64,000 nt of DNA from DATCMU01 sp036563245 (GTDB taxonomy: Bacteria; Pseudomonadota; Alphaproteobacteria; Rhizobiales; Devosiaceae), in the NCBI GenBank assembly GCA_036563245.1, contig DATCMU010000050.1, positions 152,747-216,746 on the forward strand, in the 5' to 3' direction. Shown piece after piece: positions 56,224 through 64,000 of the stretch; the first letter of the stretch is position 1, and every line of letters starts with the position of its first letter. The notes under the pieces are model-generated. The model ran no database searches and had not been told where the DNA came from. It saw only the letters and a program-made list of their open reading frames with translations. A program made the position numbers and the translations under genes.

Positions 56224-56540
56224 CTGCCGGCAACGGCTATGGCGATAAATGGCTATCGTAATAAACCCATCGGACCCGGGGGCAGTACCCGGCGCCTCCA
56301 CCAATCTCCCGCCTGCTGGCGGGATCCTATGGGGGCGAAACAGGATCGACGAGGGCGTAAAGGGTATTTGCTTTCGCTCGGCATGGTACCGCCGATATCG
56401 GACCACATTTATAGTTGCCAACGACAACTATGCTGAGGTCGCTCTCGCTGCGTAATGCGGCGCGAAGCCTCGAATTGAAAGCCCTTATCCTCTAGCAGGG
56501 ACAAGGCGGGGTCCGCAGGCACCTGGCAACAGAAGCCTGC
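56224..56540 (+). ncRNA. ssrA: Two-piece (circularly permuted) alpha-type tmRNA
   Basis: This RNA frees stalled ribosomes and tags the incomplete protein. The acceptor piece comes first and ends CGCCTCC-A-CCA (56293-56303). A linker with a CCCGCC/GGCGGG hairpin follows, to be removed. The coding piece starts GGGGGCG at 56331, which pairs with CGCCTCC to rebuild the acceptor stem. The coding piece carries GAAACAGGATCGAC, the alpha-type 5' motif, and the tag frame GCC AAC GAC AAC ... GCG TAA (56417-56455) for ANDNYAEVALAA. Downstream stems include CAGGC/GCCTG near 56516-56539. The outer ends are estimates. It is divergent from thyA and followed by sspB. Confidence 0.93.
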
Positions 56541-56693
56541 ATTTCCCTCAATTGGCCTTTGATTTCTCCATTCACCCGTGGCAATCCAGCAACCGCGTCG
56601 CACGCGACGCGATGACGCTTGAAATCCGCCGCGAACTGGGGCTGTTATGGAACGGGGCGGGCACACGACAAAGGGACCGGGAGCACAACCCAT

Positions 56694-57194
56694 ATGGCCG
56701 AAGACCAGATCCGTTACGACATTCTCGCACAGGACGCGCTCCGTGGCGTTGTGCGCAAGGTGCTCGCGGAGGTCGCGCGGACAGGGCTGCCCGGCGAACA
56801 CCACTTCTTCATTTCCTTCGTGACCAGGGCGCCCGGCGTGCGCATGTCGGAACGGCTCCTGTCCCAGTACGACAAGGAAATGACCATCGTCCTGCAGAAC
56901 CAGTTCTGGGACCTCAAGGTAACCGACGTCGCATTCGAGGTTGGCCTGAGCTTCGACGGCCAGGGGGAAATGCTGCATATCCCCTTCGCCGCGATCAAGG
57001 GCTTCTTCGACCCCTCCGTGCAGTTCGGCCTGCAGTTCGATGTCGCTGATGTCGATTCGGACGCCGAGCAACCCGAAGACGAAGACGACGAGGCCATCAG
57101 CGACAACGAGGATGGCGAAACCGCAGAGTTGCCTGCGCCCTCCGGCTCGGGCGACAAGGTGGTCAGCCTCGACCAGTTCCGCAAGAAGCCCTGA
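56694..57194 (+). CDS. sspB: SspB-alpha family ClpXP adaptor
   Basis: This 166-residue protein is an alphaproteobacterial SspB, an adaptor that delivers ssrA-tagged proteins to ClpXP. The conserved domain (about 5-115) begins IRYDILAQDALRGVVRKVLA, contains GEHHFFISFVTRAPGVRMSE and QNQFWDLKVTDVAFEVGLSF, and ends at the FGLQF strand. A long acidic linker (about 122-150, many Asp/Glu) follows. The C-terminal SGDKVVSLDQFRKKP is the ClpX-binding tail, as in other SspB proteins. I chose the ATG at 56694 because the family starts MAEDQIRYD; a longer frame to 56619 has no ribosome site. It lies about 150 bases after ssrA, whose product it serves. Confidence 0.92.
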   Translation: MAEDQIRYDILAQDALRGVVRKVLAEVARTGLPGEHHFFISFVTRAPGVRMSERLLSQYDKEMTIVLQNQFWDLKVTDVAFEVGLSFDGQGEMLHIPFAAIKGFFDPSVQFGLQFDVADVDSDAEQPEDEDDEAISDNEDGETAELPAPSGSGDKVVSLDQFRKKP

Positions 57195-57208
57195 GCGCAC
57201 CCCTTGCG

Positions 57209-57433
57209 ATGCAGAAGCGCTCGCTGAGCATTGCCGGACACCCCACAAGCCTGGCGCTGGAGCCCGAGTTCTGGGACGTGCTGGAACGCATCGCCAGAGA
57301 GCGCGGCCTCAGCCTCTCCGCGCTTGTGGCCGAAGTCGACGAAAGCCGGGACGTCCCCAACCTGACGTCGGCGCTCAGGGTCGCCGCGCTCCAATGGAGC
57401 CTTGCCAGCCACGGAAACGGTCCGTCCAGCTGA
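57209..57433 (+). CDS. Ribbon-helix-helix DNA-binding protein
   Basis: This 74-residue protein begins QKRSLSIAGHPTSLALEPEF, a beta strand followed by FWDVLERIARERGLSLSALV and AEVDESRDVPNLTSALRVAA. This is the ribbon-helix-helix pattern of the RHH_4 group (strand HxTSxxLExxFW, then two helices). It probably forms dimers that bind DNA; the target is unknown. It starts 14 bases after sspB, so the two share a transcript. The stop is 12 bases before the convergent AsmA-family gene's stop. Confidence 0.77.
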   Translation: MQKRSLSIAGHPTSLALEPEFWDVLERIARERGLSLSALVAEVDESRDVPNLTSALRVAALQWSLASHGNGPSS

Positions 57434-57445
57434 AAGACTGTCCGG

Positions 57446-60400
57446 CTATAGCAGGTTGATGGGATCGGTCGTCGGTGGTGGCAGCGTCGTGACCGACGGC
57501 GGCACCGTGTCGGGGGGCACAATCGTGATTGGCGGGATTTCCTGCACCGGTCCCAGATCGGGCAAGGGCGTGCCGTTTTGCGTATCCGATGGCGGCGGTG
57601 TCGGTGTCGGCGCGGGCGCCGCAGCCGCATCCTGCGCCGCCTTTTGGGCCGCCGCTTCTTCTGCCGCCTTTTTGGCTGCGGCCTCGTCCGCGGCTTTCCT
57701 GGCCGCGGCCGCCGCGGCCTCCGCCTGCCGCGCCGCTTCCTCGGCGGCTGCCTTGGCGCGCGCATCTTCCTCTGCCTTGAGCTTTTCAAGGCGCTGTACC
57801 TCGGCCTCATAGGCCTTCATCTTGATCGTATCGACCAGCCCGCCAAGGTCGAGTTCGCGCTGCGGCGCATCGAGCGTGCCCGAGAGCAGGGCCGCGACAT
57901 CCGCCGTGGTGGCATCGATCAGGCCATTGCCGCCGGGCGAGGTCGTCGGAGTCATTTCCCAACGCCCGCCAATGCCAAGATCGGAAAGGTCGAGACTGCC
58001 ACCGCCGAACAGTCGCGCGTTGCCGGCGTCGGCGGCGACATTGGCGGTCCTGAAGACCCCGCCGGCCAGGGTGAACACCCCGGCCGCCCGTGGCGCGGCA
58101 AAGGTTCCCTTGTCGAGCGCATCGACGACGATCTTGCGCAGCGCGTCCGCGTCGAGATCGATGATGTTGTCGACCGAGGCCGCGGCGCTGAAGGCCGCCG
58201 GATCGAAACGGGCCACCGACAGGTCCGAAAGCGTGAAGCTGCCATCGCCTGAAAGCGTCGCGATCAGCTTGGCAAGGCTATCGCCTGTCGCATTGTATTG
58301 CCCGCTGGCATCGAGCGTGCCCGAGATCGCCTGCGCTGACGCCTTTGGCAGCAGCGCCGAAAGCGGAACGCCCTTGAGCGAGACCCGGCCGCTCGCCTGC
58401 TTGTCGCCAAGCGCTCCCGAACAGCAAAGATTTGCATCGATATCGACCGTACCGTCCGAAAGGCGCGCCTCGAAGCCGCGAAGATGTAGCGCCTTGTCGT
58501 CCCAGACAAAATCGAAGCCGGCATCTTCCAGCGCCGCAGTATCGCCAAGCCGGATCGCAGGCGTTGTCACCCCGATCCGCCCCTGGGTGCGCCGCGGTCC
58601 ATCGCCGATCGAAAATGGTCCGTCCGGCCAGCGGCTATCGCCGCCCAGCGTCGCCGTGGGCCCGCCCATGAGCGCAAGAAGCGTGGTCGCATCGATCGAG
58701 CCGAGGCGCAGTGCCCCGGCTACCGTGCCCTGCCCGCCCGCAACGGTATAGGTGAGGTCGCCGCCGATATTGGCCCCTCCGGCCTTGCCGCCGATATTTG
58801 AAAGCGAAACACTCTCGGCGCCGATGAAGCTGATATCCGCCGATCCATCCAGCCGAGGCACATACACACCACCCGCACCAGCGAGTTCCGCGAGCAGGCT
58901 GCCATCGGACAGGGTGAAATTAACCTTGCCCTTGCCCCGCAGCCGGCCAGGATCGCTGACGATCAGGTTGCCCGAGAAATCCAGTTCGTCGCCACTGCCG
59001 CCGATCGACAGCCGCGTGTCGAGACTGTTGCCTGGCGCCCCGTCGGCGGTCACGGCAATGCTCATCGGCCCGCCCTCCGGCACAAGGCTCCGTCCGCCAA
59101 GACCCAGTTGCGCGGTCAGCGCGGTCGGATCATCCGCGTTGATCGTGGCGACCACCGTCAGCGGCGCCGAAAGCGCCTTGCCGATCCCCTGCGAGAGATT
59201 GGCGTCGAAATGGACCGCGGCGGCCCCCGCCGAACCGCTGATTCCCAGTGCCTGCGCACCCTTGTCGTCGGGCGCGCCCAGGTCGACGTTGAGCCTGGCT
59301 GGAAGCGAGCGCGAGAGGAATTCTCGTACCGGCTGCGCAATGTTGAATCGCCCGTATATCGCGGCAAGCGCCGCGTCGTGCGAGGCATCGAGGGAGACCG
59401 AGCCGTTCCCGGCGATTACCGGCGCCGACAGGGTACCCGAGACCGACCCGGTCAGGTCGAAGCCGATGCCGCCCAGATCCTTTGCGGCCAGCCGGTCGAG
59501 CGTAAGTTCGCCCTGGCTCCAGCTGCCCTCGACGATCCCGTCGCTGAGCGCAAGATCGAATATCTCGGCCCGTGGCGCGGATATCCTGATCTTGCCGGAA
59601 GGAAAGCTCGAACCGAAGCTCCCGCCCGGCGCGATATCGGGCAGAAGGGCGAGAAGCGCCGCGCTGTCTTCTGGCGAGAGTTCGCCAAGGCTCGCCGTGA
59701 GGGAAAGCGATCCCGCCTTGCCGATGCCGATTTCACCCGAGACCTTGTGGGCGACGCCATCAAGATCGAATTGCCCGTCATCGAGCCGCAGCGCATCGCG
59801 GGTCAGGGTCACCCGGGCCGAATACCTGCCCGGCATGTCGAACAGGGGATTGTCCGGAGCCGGCTTGCGCCAGTTCAGGGCCAGCGCATCGAGCCGGTCC
59901 GTGGACATCGCTACATTCCCTGCGAATGCGGGGCGTTCGCCATCGTTTTCCAGCCTGCCCCTGAGCCGGAAATCGGTGTCGCCGGGCAGGGTCGCCTCAA
60001 GGGTATCCAGGGTCCAGCCCTTGCCATCGGCCCTGAGGTCGGCTCTTAGATCGCGCAACGACACGGCCCTGAGATCGAGTTCGGCGATATCGATGCCGAT
60101 CTTGCCCGGCATGGGCGGCAGCGGCACCTTCGGTGCCTCCTCGAGCAGTCGCACCAGTTCGTAGGGCGCGTTCTCTTGCGCCTGCTCGCTGGCGCTGCGC
60201 GGCGCCAGGCCCACCACCCCGCCAGAAACGACCGCGTCGAACTTCGGCGCCGCACCAAAAGTGATGGAGGCCGCGCCGGTCAACCGGGTTCCGGCCCGGT
60301 TCTCGTCCGGCTCCAGGGTATAGTCGGAAAGCACCAGCTTGTCGGGACCAAGCGCCAGCTTGCCCTGCAATACCATGTCGCCGCGCGCCGCATCGCCCGC

Positions 60401-61132
60401 CTGCGGGGTCTGGCGCAGGGTCAGGTCGCCGCTGAAATCCGGCCGCGCACCGGTCGCCAGCAACCCCTCGGTCGAAAGCGAGAAACGACCGCTTTCGGGC
60501 CTGATAAACAGGGATACCCGCGTCTTGCCGTCCGCATCGAGCTCATTGGCGGTCACCTTGAGGGCATAGGGCGCGCTGTCGAAAGTCCCCGTGCCCTGCA
60601 CCGAGAACGGCCCGCGCAGGTTCGACATGCGCAGGTCGGCCGAAATGGCGGTAACCGAATACGTCTTGTTGCTGCGTCCATCCGAAAGCGTGATCGCGCC
60701 GCCCACGACGGTGGCGTCGGCAACGGCGATATTGGAGGCGCTGACCTTTTCGGGAAGGCTGATCGGGGTATCGAGCCGCCCCTCGGCATCGATATGCAGG
60801 TTGATCGCCGGGCGGTCGAGAACAAGGCTGGTCACCACGTAGCGATCGCGCAGGAAGTCGACCAGCGAGAACTCGGCGTTCACCCCCGCCAGCTTGACGA
60901 ACGGCTGCCCCTCTGGCCCCACGACCACGTCATGCAGGCGCAGGCGCGGCTGCGGCAACAAGGAGAAATCGATGGGCCCCTTGATGGCGACATCGGTGCC
61001 CAGGGCCTCGGCGACGATCGCTTCCATGCGCGGACGATAGCCGTCCCAGTCGATGAATCGCGGGACCACGAAAGCCGCCGCGAGCACCAGGATCGCGATG
61101 ATTCCGACAACGATGTACAACCGATTCAGCAC
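57446..61132 (-). CDS. AsmA-family protein with Ala/Lys-rich and Pro-rich tail
   Basis: This 1228-residue protein belongs to the AsmA group of envelope proteins with a periplasm-spanning beta-helical core. It has an N-terminal signal anchor (LYIVVGIIAILVLAAAFVVP at about 4-23), an AsmA N-terminal domain (GYRPRMEAIVAEALGTDVAI, then LPQPRLRLHDVVVG), and a C-terminal AsmA-like domain near 900-1080 with SGTLDASGQYNATGDSLAKL. From about 1100 on there is an Ala/Lys/Glu-rich, coiled-coil-like segment (AKAAAEEAARQAEAAAAAAR) and a Pro-rich end (TPTPPPSD ... PPTTDPINLL). This tail is unusual for the family. A role in phospholipid transport is established for some AsmA proteins; here it is inferred. It is transcribed alone. 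Confidence 0.86.
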   Translation of the reverse strand: MLNRLYIVVGIIAILVLAAAFVVPRFIDWDGYRPRMEAIVAEALGTDVAIKGPIDFSLLPQPRLRLHDVVVGPEGQPFVKLAGVNAEFSLVDFLRDRYVVTSLVLDRPAINLHIDAEGRLDTPISLPEKVSASNIAVADATVVGGAITLSDGRSNKTYSVTAISADLRMSNLRGPFSVQGTGTFDSAPYALKVTANELDADGKTRVSLFIRPESGRFSLSTEGLLATGARPDFSGDLTLRQTPQAGDAARGDMVLQGKLALGPDKLVLSDYTLEPDENRAGTRLTGAASITFGAAPKFDAVVSGGVVGLAPRSASEQAQENAPYELVRLLEEAPKVPLPPMPGKIGIDIAELDLRAVSLRDLRADLRADGKGWTLDTLEATLPGDTDFRLRGRLENDGERPAFAGNVAMSTDRLDALALNWRKPAPDNPLFDMPGRYSARVTLTRDALRLDDGQFDLDGVAHKVSGEIGIGKAGSLSLTASLGELSPEDSAALLALLPDIAPGGSFGSSFPSGKIRISAPRAEIFDLALSDGIVEGSWSQGELTLDRLAAKDLGGIGFDLTGSVSGTLSAPVIAGNGSVSLDASHDAALAAIYGRFNIAQPVREFLSRSLPARLNVDLGAPDDKGAQALGISGSAGAAAVHFDANLSQGIGKALSAPLTVVATINADDPTALTAQLGLGGRSLVPEGGPMSIAVTADGAPGNSLDTRLSIGGSGDELDFSGNLIVSDPGRLRGKGKVNFTLSDGSLLAELAGAGGVYVPRLDGSADISFIGAESVSLSNIGGKAGGANIGGDLTYTVAGGQGTVAGALRLGSIDATTLLALMGGPTATLGGDSRWPDGPFSIGDGPRRTQGRIGVTTPAIRLGDTAALEDAGFDFVWDDKALHLRGFEARLSDGTVDIDANLCCSGALGDKQASGRVSLKGVPLSALLPKASAQAISGTLDASGQYNATGDSLAKLIATLSGDGSFTLSDLSVARFDPAAFSAAASVDNIIDLDADALRKIVVDALDKGTFAAPRAAGVFTLAGGVFRTANVAADAGNARLFGGGSLDLSDLGIGGRWEMTPTTSPGGNGLIDATTADVAALLSGTLDAPQRELDLGGLVDTIKMKAYEAEVQRLEKLKAEEDARAKAAAEEAARQAEAAAAAARKAADEAAAKKAAEEAAAQKAAQDAAAAPAPTPTPPPSDTQNGTPLPDLGPVQEIPPITIVPPDTVPPSVTTLPPPTTDPINLL

Positions 61133-61274
61133 GGACCGCCTTGCCTCATGCGCCGCGTTCGAAAGTGCGCTCCGGCTGTGATAAGCGGATCACGCGCAAT
61201 ATCAATAGAATAGGCAAGAGGCGCACACAAATCCCAATACGCCCGGCTTGCGATATCCCGTACGACCGCCGGCC

Positions 61275-63080
61275 TCATGCATAGTGGTTGGAGATCACCG
61301 CATTGGCAATTTCGGGCGCATCGATGATGCCGACCACATCATCGGCCCGTGGCACGCCGCCCTGGTGTCCGAGCACGATGGCAAGGCTGCGCTGGCGCTG
61401 GTTCATGCGCGAAATGATGGTGTTGAGGATGCTGGTCGCCGGCGCGATGACGAAGTCGTCGGCGAGAACCGCCCTCAGCGTTTCGCCCGCATAGCGATCC
61501 GGCGTATAGCCCGAGCTGATGCGGGCGAAACCGGCGATCCGGTCGCTATCGGCAACGATGATGTGCCGCGCGCCGCGCTCGGCCAGTTCCGCCAGCGCCG
61601 AAACCACCAGCGTATCGATGGGAAGAACGACGAAATCCTTGCTCATCACCTCGCGCGCCTGGCGCACCAGGTACATGTTGGTGTGCCGGATGGTCGGGAT
61701 GGCCCGCCCGCGATGCCTGAGCTTGATCGTGTAGATGTTCTCGGTCACCAGCGCGCGCCGGATCCCCACCGCGATGGCCACCGCCAGCACCAGCGGCACG
61801 ATGACATTGTAGTCACGTGTCATCTCGAAGATCATCACGATGGCGGTCATCGAGGCGCCCGTGGCGGCCCCCACGATCGCGCCCATGCCGACCACGGCGA
61901 ATTCCACGATGGTGAAATGCTCCTGCGGGAACATCTGTATCGCCAGCGCCCCCACGACGCCCCCGAGCGTGGCGCCGACGAACAGCGAGGGCGAGAACAC
62001 CCCGCCCGACGCGCCCGAGCCAAGGCTGATCGAGGTGGCGACCACCTTGCCCGCCAGCAGCGCCAGGAACAGCCAGACCAGCGACATGTTGCCGTTCAGG
62101 ATGGTCTGCACGGTGGCATAGCCGACACCGGCGGTATGCAATTGACCCGTGGTCACCTGGAAGGCATAGGCGATCACCCCGATCATCAGCATGCCGACGA
62201 TGTTCTGGGTATAGGCATTGCCCGGCATGGCGGGAAACACGTCCTCGCACCAGGCAAGCAGGCGAATGAAGGCCCAGGATGCGATCCCCGCCGCGATGCC
62301 GAGAATGGCGAACCACATCAGTTCGATCGGATCGAATGCGGCGCGTGGCGGCAGCGCGGCCACGGGAACCATGAAGGCCGGATCGAGCCCGAAGATGAAA
62401 CGGGCAATGGACGTGGCGGTCGCCGTCGCCACCACCACCGGCAGGAAGGTGCGGTTCGACACCTCGGGCAACAAGAGTTCCACCGCGAACAGTACGCCCC
62501 CGAGCGGGGTGTTGAACGTCGCAGCGATCCCTGCTCCCGCGCCGGCGGCGAGAAGGGTGATCTTTTGCCAGCGCGCCAGGTTCAAAAGCCGCGCCATGGT
62601 CGAGCCGAACGAGGCGCCAATCTGGATGATCGGCCCTTCGCGCCCCACCGAGGCGCCGGAGCCGATGGAAATCGCCGAGGCCAGCGACTTCACCACGGCA
62701 ACGATGCCGCGGACATTACCCTTCTTGTGATAGATCGCGTCCATCACCTCCGGCACGCCGTGGCCCTTGGCCTCGGGCGCGAAGGTCTGCACCAGCCACA
62801 CCACCACCAGGCCGCCGATCACCGGCGCCAGGATGATGAACGGGCCGAAGGGTCCGGGCGGATCGAATTGGTTGGCGTCGTAGAAGAAGGAGAACTTGCC
62901 CAGGAAAAACAGGTTGTGGACGGCCGCGATCATGTATCGAAACAGCGCCGCCCCCATCGCCGCCACAACGCCCACAAGAAACGCCAGAACGCTGAGCGTG
63001 GGGATGGAAAGGGTGCGGGATTCGATGGCAGAAACGACTGGTTCGGCGCCAGGGGCCTGTGTGGCTTGATTTTCGGTCAT
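61275..63080 (-). CDS. ClC-family chloride channel/antiporter with CBS domains
   Basis: This 601-residue membrane protein carries the ClC pore motifs: IGSGASVGREGPIIQIGASF near 122-141 (the GREGP motif), ISLGSGASGGVFSPSLFVGA near 325-344 and VGAATGASMTAIVMIFEMTR near 375-395. About ten to twelve hydrophobic helices span the first 420 residues. The C-terminal 160 residues form a CBS pair, with VMSKDFVVLPIDTLVVSALA and APATSILNTIISRMNQRQRS. A Glu in GREGP is the gating-glutamate region of many ClC antiporters. The ATG at 63080 is supported by the family start (MTENQATQAPG); the frame continues to 63251. It is divergent from uvrD. Confidence 0.92.
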   Translation of the reverse strand: MTENQATQAPGAEPVVSAIESRTLSIPTLSVLAFLVGVVAAMGAALFRYMIAAVHNLFFLGKFSFFYDANQFDPPGPFGPFIILAPVIGGLVVVWLVQTFAPEAKGHGVPEVMDAIYHKKGNVRGIVAVVKSLASAISIGSGASVGREGPIIQIGASFGSTMARLLNLARWQKITLLAAGAGAGIAATFNTPLGGVLFAVELLLPEVSNRTFLPVVVATATATSIARFIFGLDPAFMVPVAALPPRAAFDPIELMWFAILGIAAGIASWAFIRLLAWCEDVFPAMPGNAYTQNIVGMLMIGVIAYAFQVTTGQLHTAGVGYATVQTILNGNMSLVWLFLALLAGKVVATSISLGSGASGGVFSPSLFVGATLGGVVGALAIQMFPQEHFTIVEFAVVGMGAIVGAATGASMTAIVMIFEMTRDYNVIVPLVLAVAIAVGIRRALVTENIYTIKLRHRGRAIPTIRHTNMYLVRQAREVMSKDFVVLPIDTLVVSALAELAERGARHIIVADSDRIAGFARISSGYTPDRYAGETLRAVLADDFVIAPATSILNTIISRMNQRQRSLAIVLGHQGGVPRADDVVGIIDAPEIANAVISNHYA

Positions 63081-63332
63081 CTTGCTTTCGGGGGCGGCGG
63101 GTGCCTGTGTCCTGCATCCCATACCGGCTCGCGTCAAGCGCCTGCGACGAAATGGCGCAGCCTGGCAGGTCAGGTCCGCACCCTGCGAACACTTGACGGG
63201 CCCCGATATACATTTGCCCAAGCGATGCCTATATTGCGCCGATGAGAACAAAAAGAGATTCGATCACGGCACGGGCAACGCTGCCGGCCGGCGACATGCC
63301 GGATTCGCACCTCTCGAAACGGACCCCTGCCC

Positions 63333-64000
63333 ATGAGCGCTGAGCAAGATCCCCTGCCCGCACGTGGAAGCGGCCCGATCACAGGTCAGCTCGGCCGCCG
63401 GGGCCCGGACTATCTCGATGGCCTCAACGAGGAACAGCGCGACGCCGTCGTCTCCATCGACGGACCGCTTCTGGTGCTCGCCGGGGCCGGCACCGGCAAG
63501 ACCCGCGTACTGACCACCCGCATTGCCCATATCCTTGCCACCGGCAAGGCGCGCGGCAGCCAGATCCTTGCGGTGACCTTCACCAACAAGGCGGCCCGCG
63601 AGATGAAGGAGCGCATCGGCAAGCTGGTCGGCGCAAGTGTCGAGGGCATGCCCTGGCTGGGCACGTTCCACTCCATCGGCGCGCGCATCCTGCGCCAGCA
63701 CGCCGAACTCGTGGGCCTGAAGTCCGGGTTCACCATCCTCGATACGGACGACCAGATCCGCCTCATCAAGCAATTGTTCGAGGTCGAGAACATCGACGAG
63801 AAGCGCTGGCCGGCCCGCCAGTTCGCCGGCCTCATGGATGGCTGGAAGAACAAGGGGTTGCTGCCAAAGGACATCGGCCCCGCCGAGGCGGGCATGTTCG
63901 CCAACGGGCGCGCCGCAAAGATCTACAAGGACTACCAGCAACGCCTGAAAGACCTGAACGCGGCGGATTTCGGCGATCTTCTGCTCGAATGCATTCGCCT
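63333..64000 (+). CDS. uvrD: UvrD/PcrA-family DNA helicase, N-terminal part (runs off the window)
   Basis: The first 222 codons of a superfamily 1 DNA helicase are visible. Residues MSAEQDPLPARGSG lead into DYLDGLNEEQRDAVVSIDGP at about 29-48 (the Q-motif), Walker A LVLAGAGTGKTRVLTTRIAH at about 51-70, VTFTNKAAREMKERI near 82-96 (motif Ia), GTFHSIGARILRQHAEL near 108-124 and DTDDQIRLIKQLF near 136. It unwinds DNA in nucleotide-excision and mismatch repair. The frame is open to the window edge, so the C-terminal two-thirds are missing from view. The ATG at 63333 lacks a strong ribosome site. It is divergent from the ClC gene, with about 250 bases between them. Confidence 0.94.
   Translation, partial: MSAEQDPLPARGSGPITGQLGRRGPDYLDGLNEEQRDAVVSIDGPLLVLAGAGTGKTRVLTTRIAHILATGKARGSQILAVTFTNKAAREMKERIGKLVGASVEGMPWLGTFHSIGARILRQHAELVGLKSGFTILDTDDQIRLIKQLFEVENIDEKRWPARQFAGLMDGWKNKGLLPKDIGPAEAGMFANGRAAKIYKDYQQRLKDLNAADFGDLLLECIR

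Overview
The window is high-GC bacterial chromosome from an alphaproteobacterium, most likely of the order Hyphomicrobiales (Rhizobiales). The evidence is a circularly permuted two-piece tmRNA gene with tag ANDNYAEVALAA next to an alpha-type SspB adaptor, the cluster thyA-GNAT-folA-hflK-hflC-DUF2065-degP, a tamA-tamB pair, an attenuated ilvI-ilvN operon, DUF2934 and DUF4386 proteins, and three copies of a short intergenic palindromic repeat of a kind I recall from Rhizobiales. A Devosia- or Pelagibacterium-like organism would fit, but that is a guess.

Region 1 (1-12.9 kb) is a genomic island ending at the 3' end of a tRNA-Lys(CTT) gene. Its left part (1-2.9 kb) holds small DNA-binding genes (AlpA-like, winged HTH), a DUF5681-like gene, palindromes and decayed mobile-element pieces (a possible IS3 transposase tail and the tail of a large serine recombinase with its companion gene). 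Its right part (2.7-12.2 kb) is a multi-gene anti-phage system. A tightly coupled minus-strand operon encodes a C5 DNA methyltransferase (Dcm-like), a MutL/MORC-like GHKL ATPase, a Z1-domain helicase-like ATPase, a DUF4420 PD-(D/E)XK nuclease-like protein and an AIPR protein. A divergent Vsr endonuclease gene faces it. It belongs to the MutL-Z1-DUF4420-AIPR (Mza-like) group.

Region 2 (13-34 kb) is core chromosome: mscS, msrA, leuA, a PhzF-like protein, a GFA-family protein, an ArsR/SRPBCC pair, ilvC, a TetR regulator with a palindromic operator, a CBM60-like/OmpA protein, tryptophanase, kup, an MFS exporter, pdxJ, a DUF4386 protein, a tiny membrane protein behind an FNR/FixK-type box, and ilvN-ilvI. 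The ilvI leader contains a promoter, a 16-codon peptide with consecutive Ile-Leu-Val-Val codons and a terminator, which together form an attenuator. leuA, ilvC and ilvIN give this stretch a branched-chain amino acid theme. Two copies of a 200-bp repeat bracket an AT-rich orphan membrane gene (24.85-26.39 kb).

Region 3 (34-64 kb) is mostly envelope and housekeeping: tamA-tamB, a cold-shock gene with a strong terminator, a methyltransferase, metY, a MATE transporter, pncB, a YbaK-like deacylase, divergent miaA/serB, the degP-hflC-hflK-folA-thyA cluster, ssrA, sspB, a ribbon-helix-helix protein, a large AsmA-family protein, a ClC channel and the start of uvrD, which runs off the right edge. Quality-control functions cluster here: tmRNA tagging, the SspB adaptor for ClpXP, HflKC control of FtsH and DegP.
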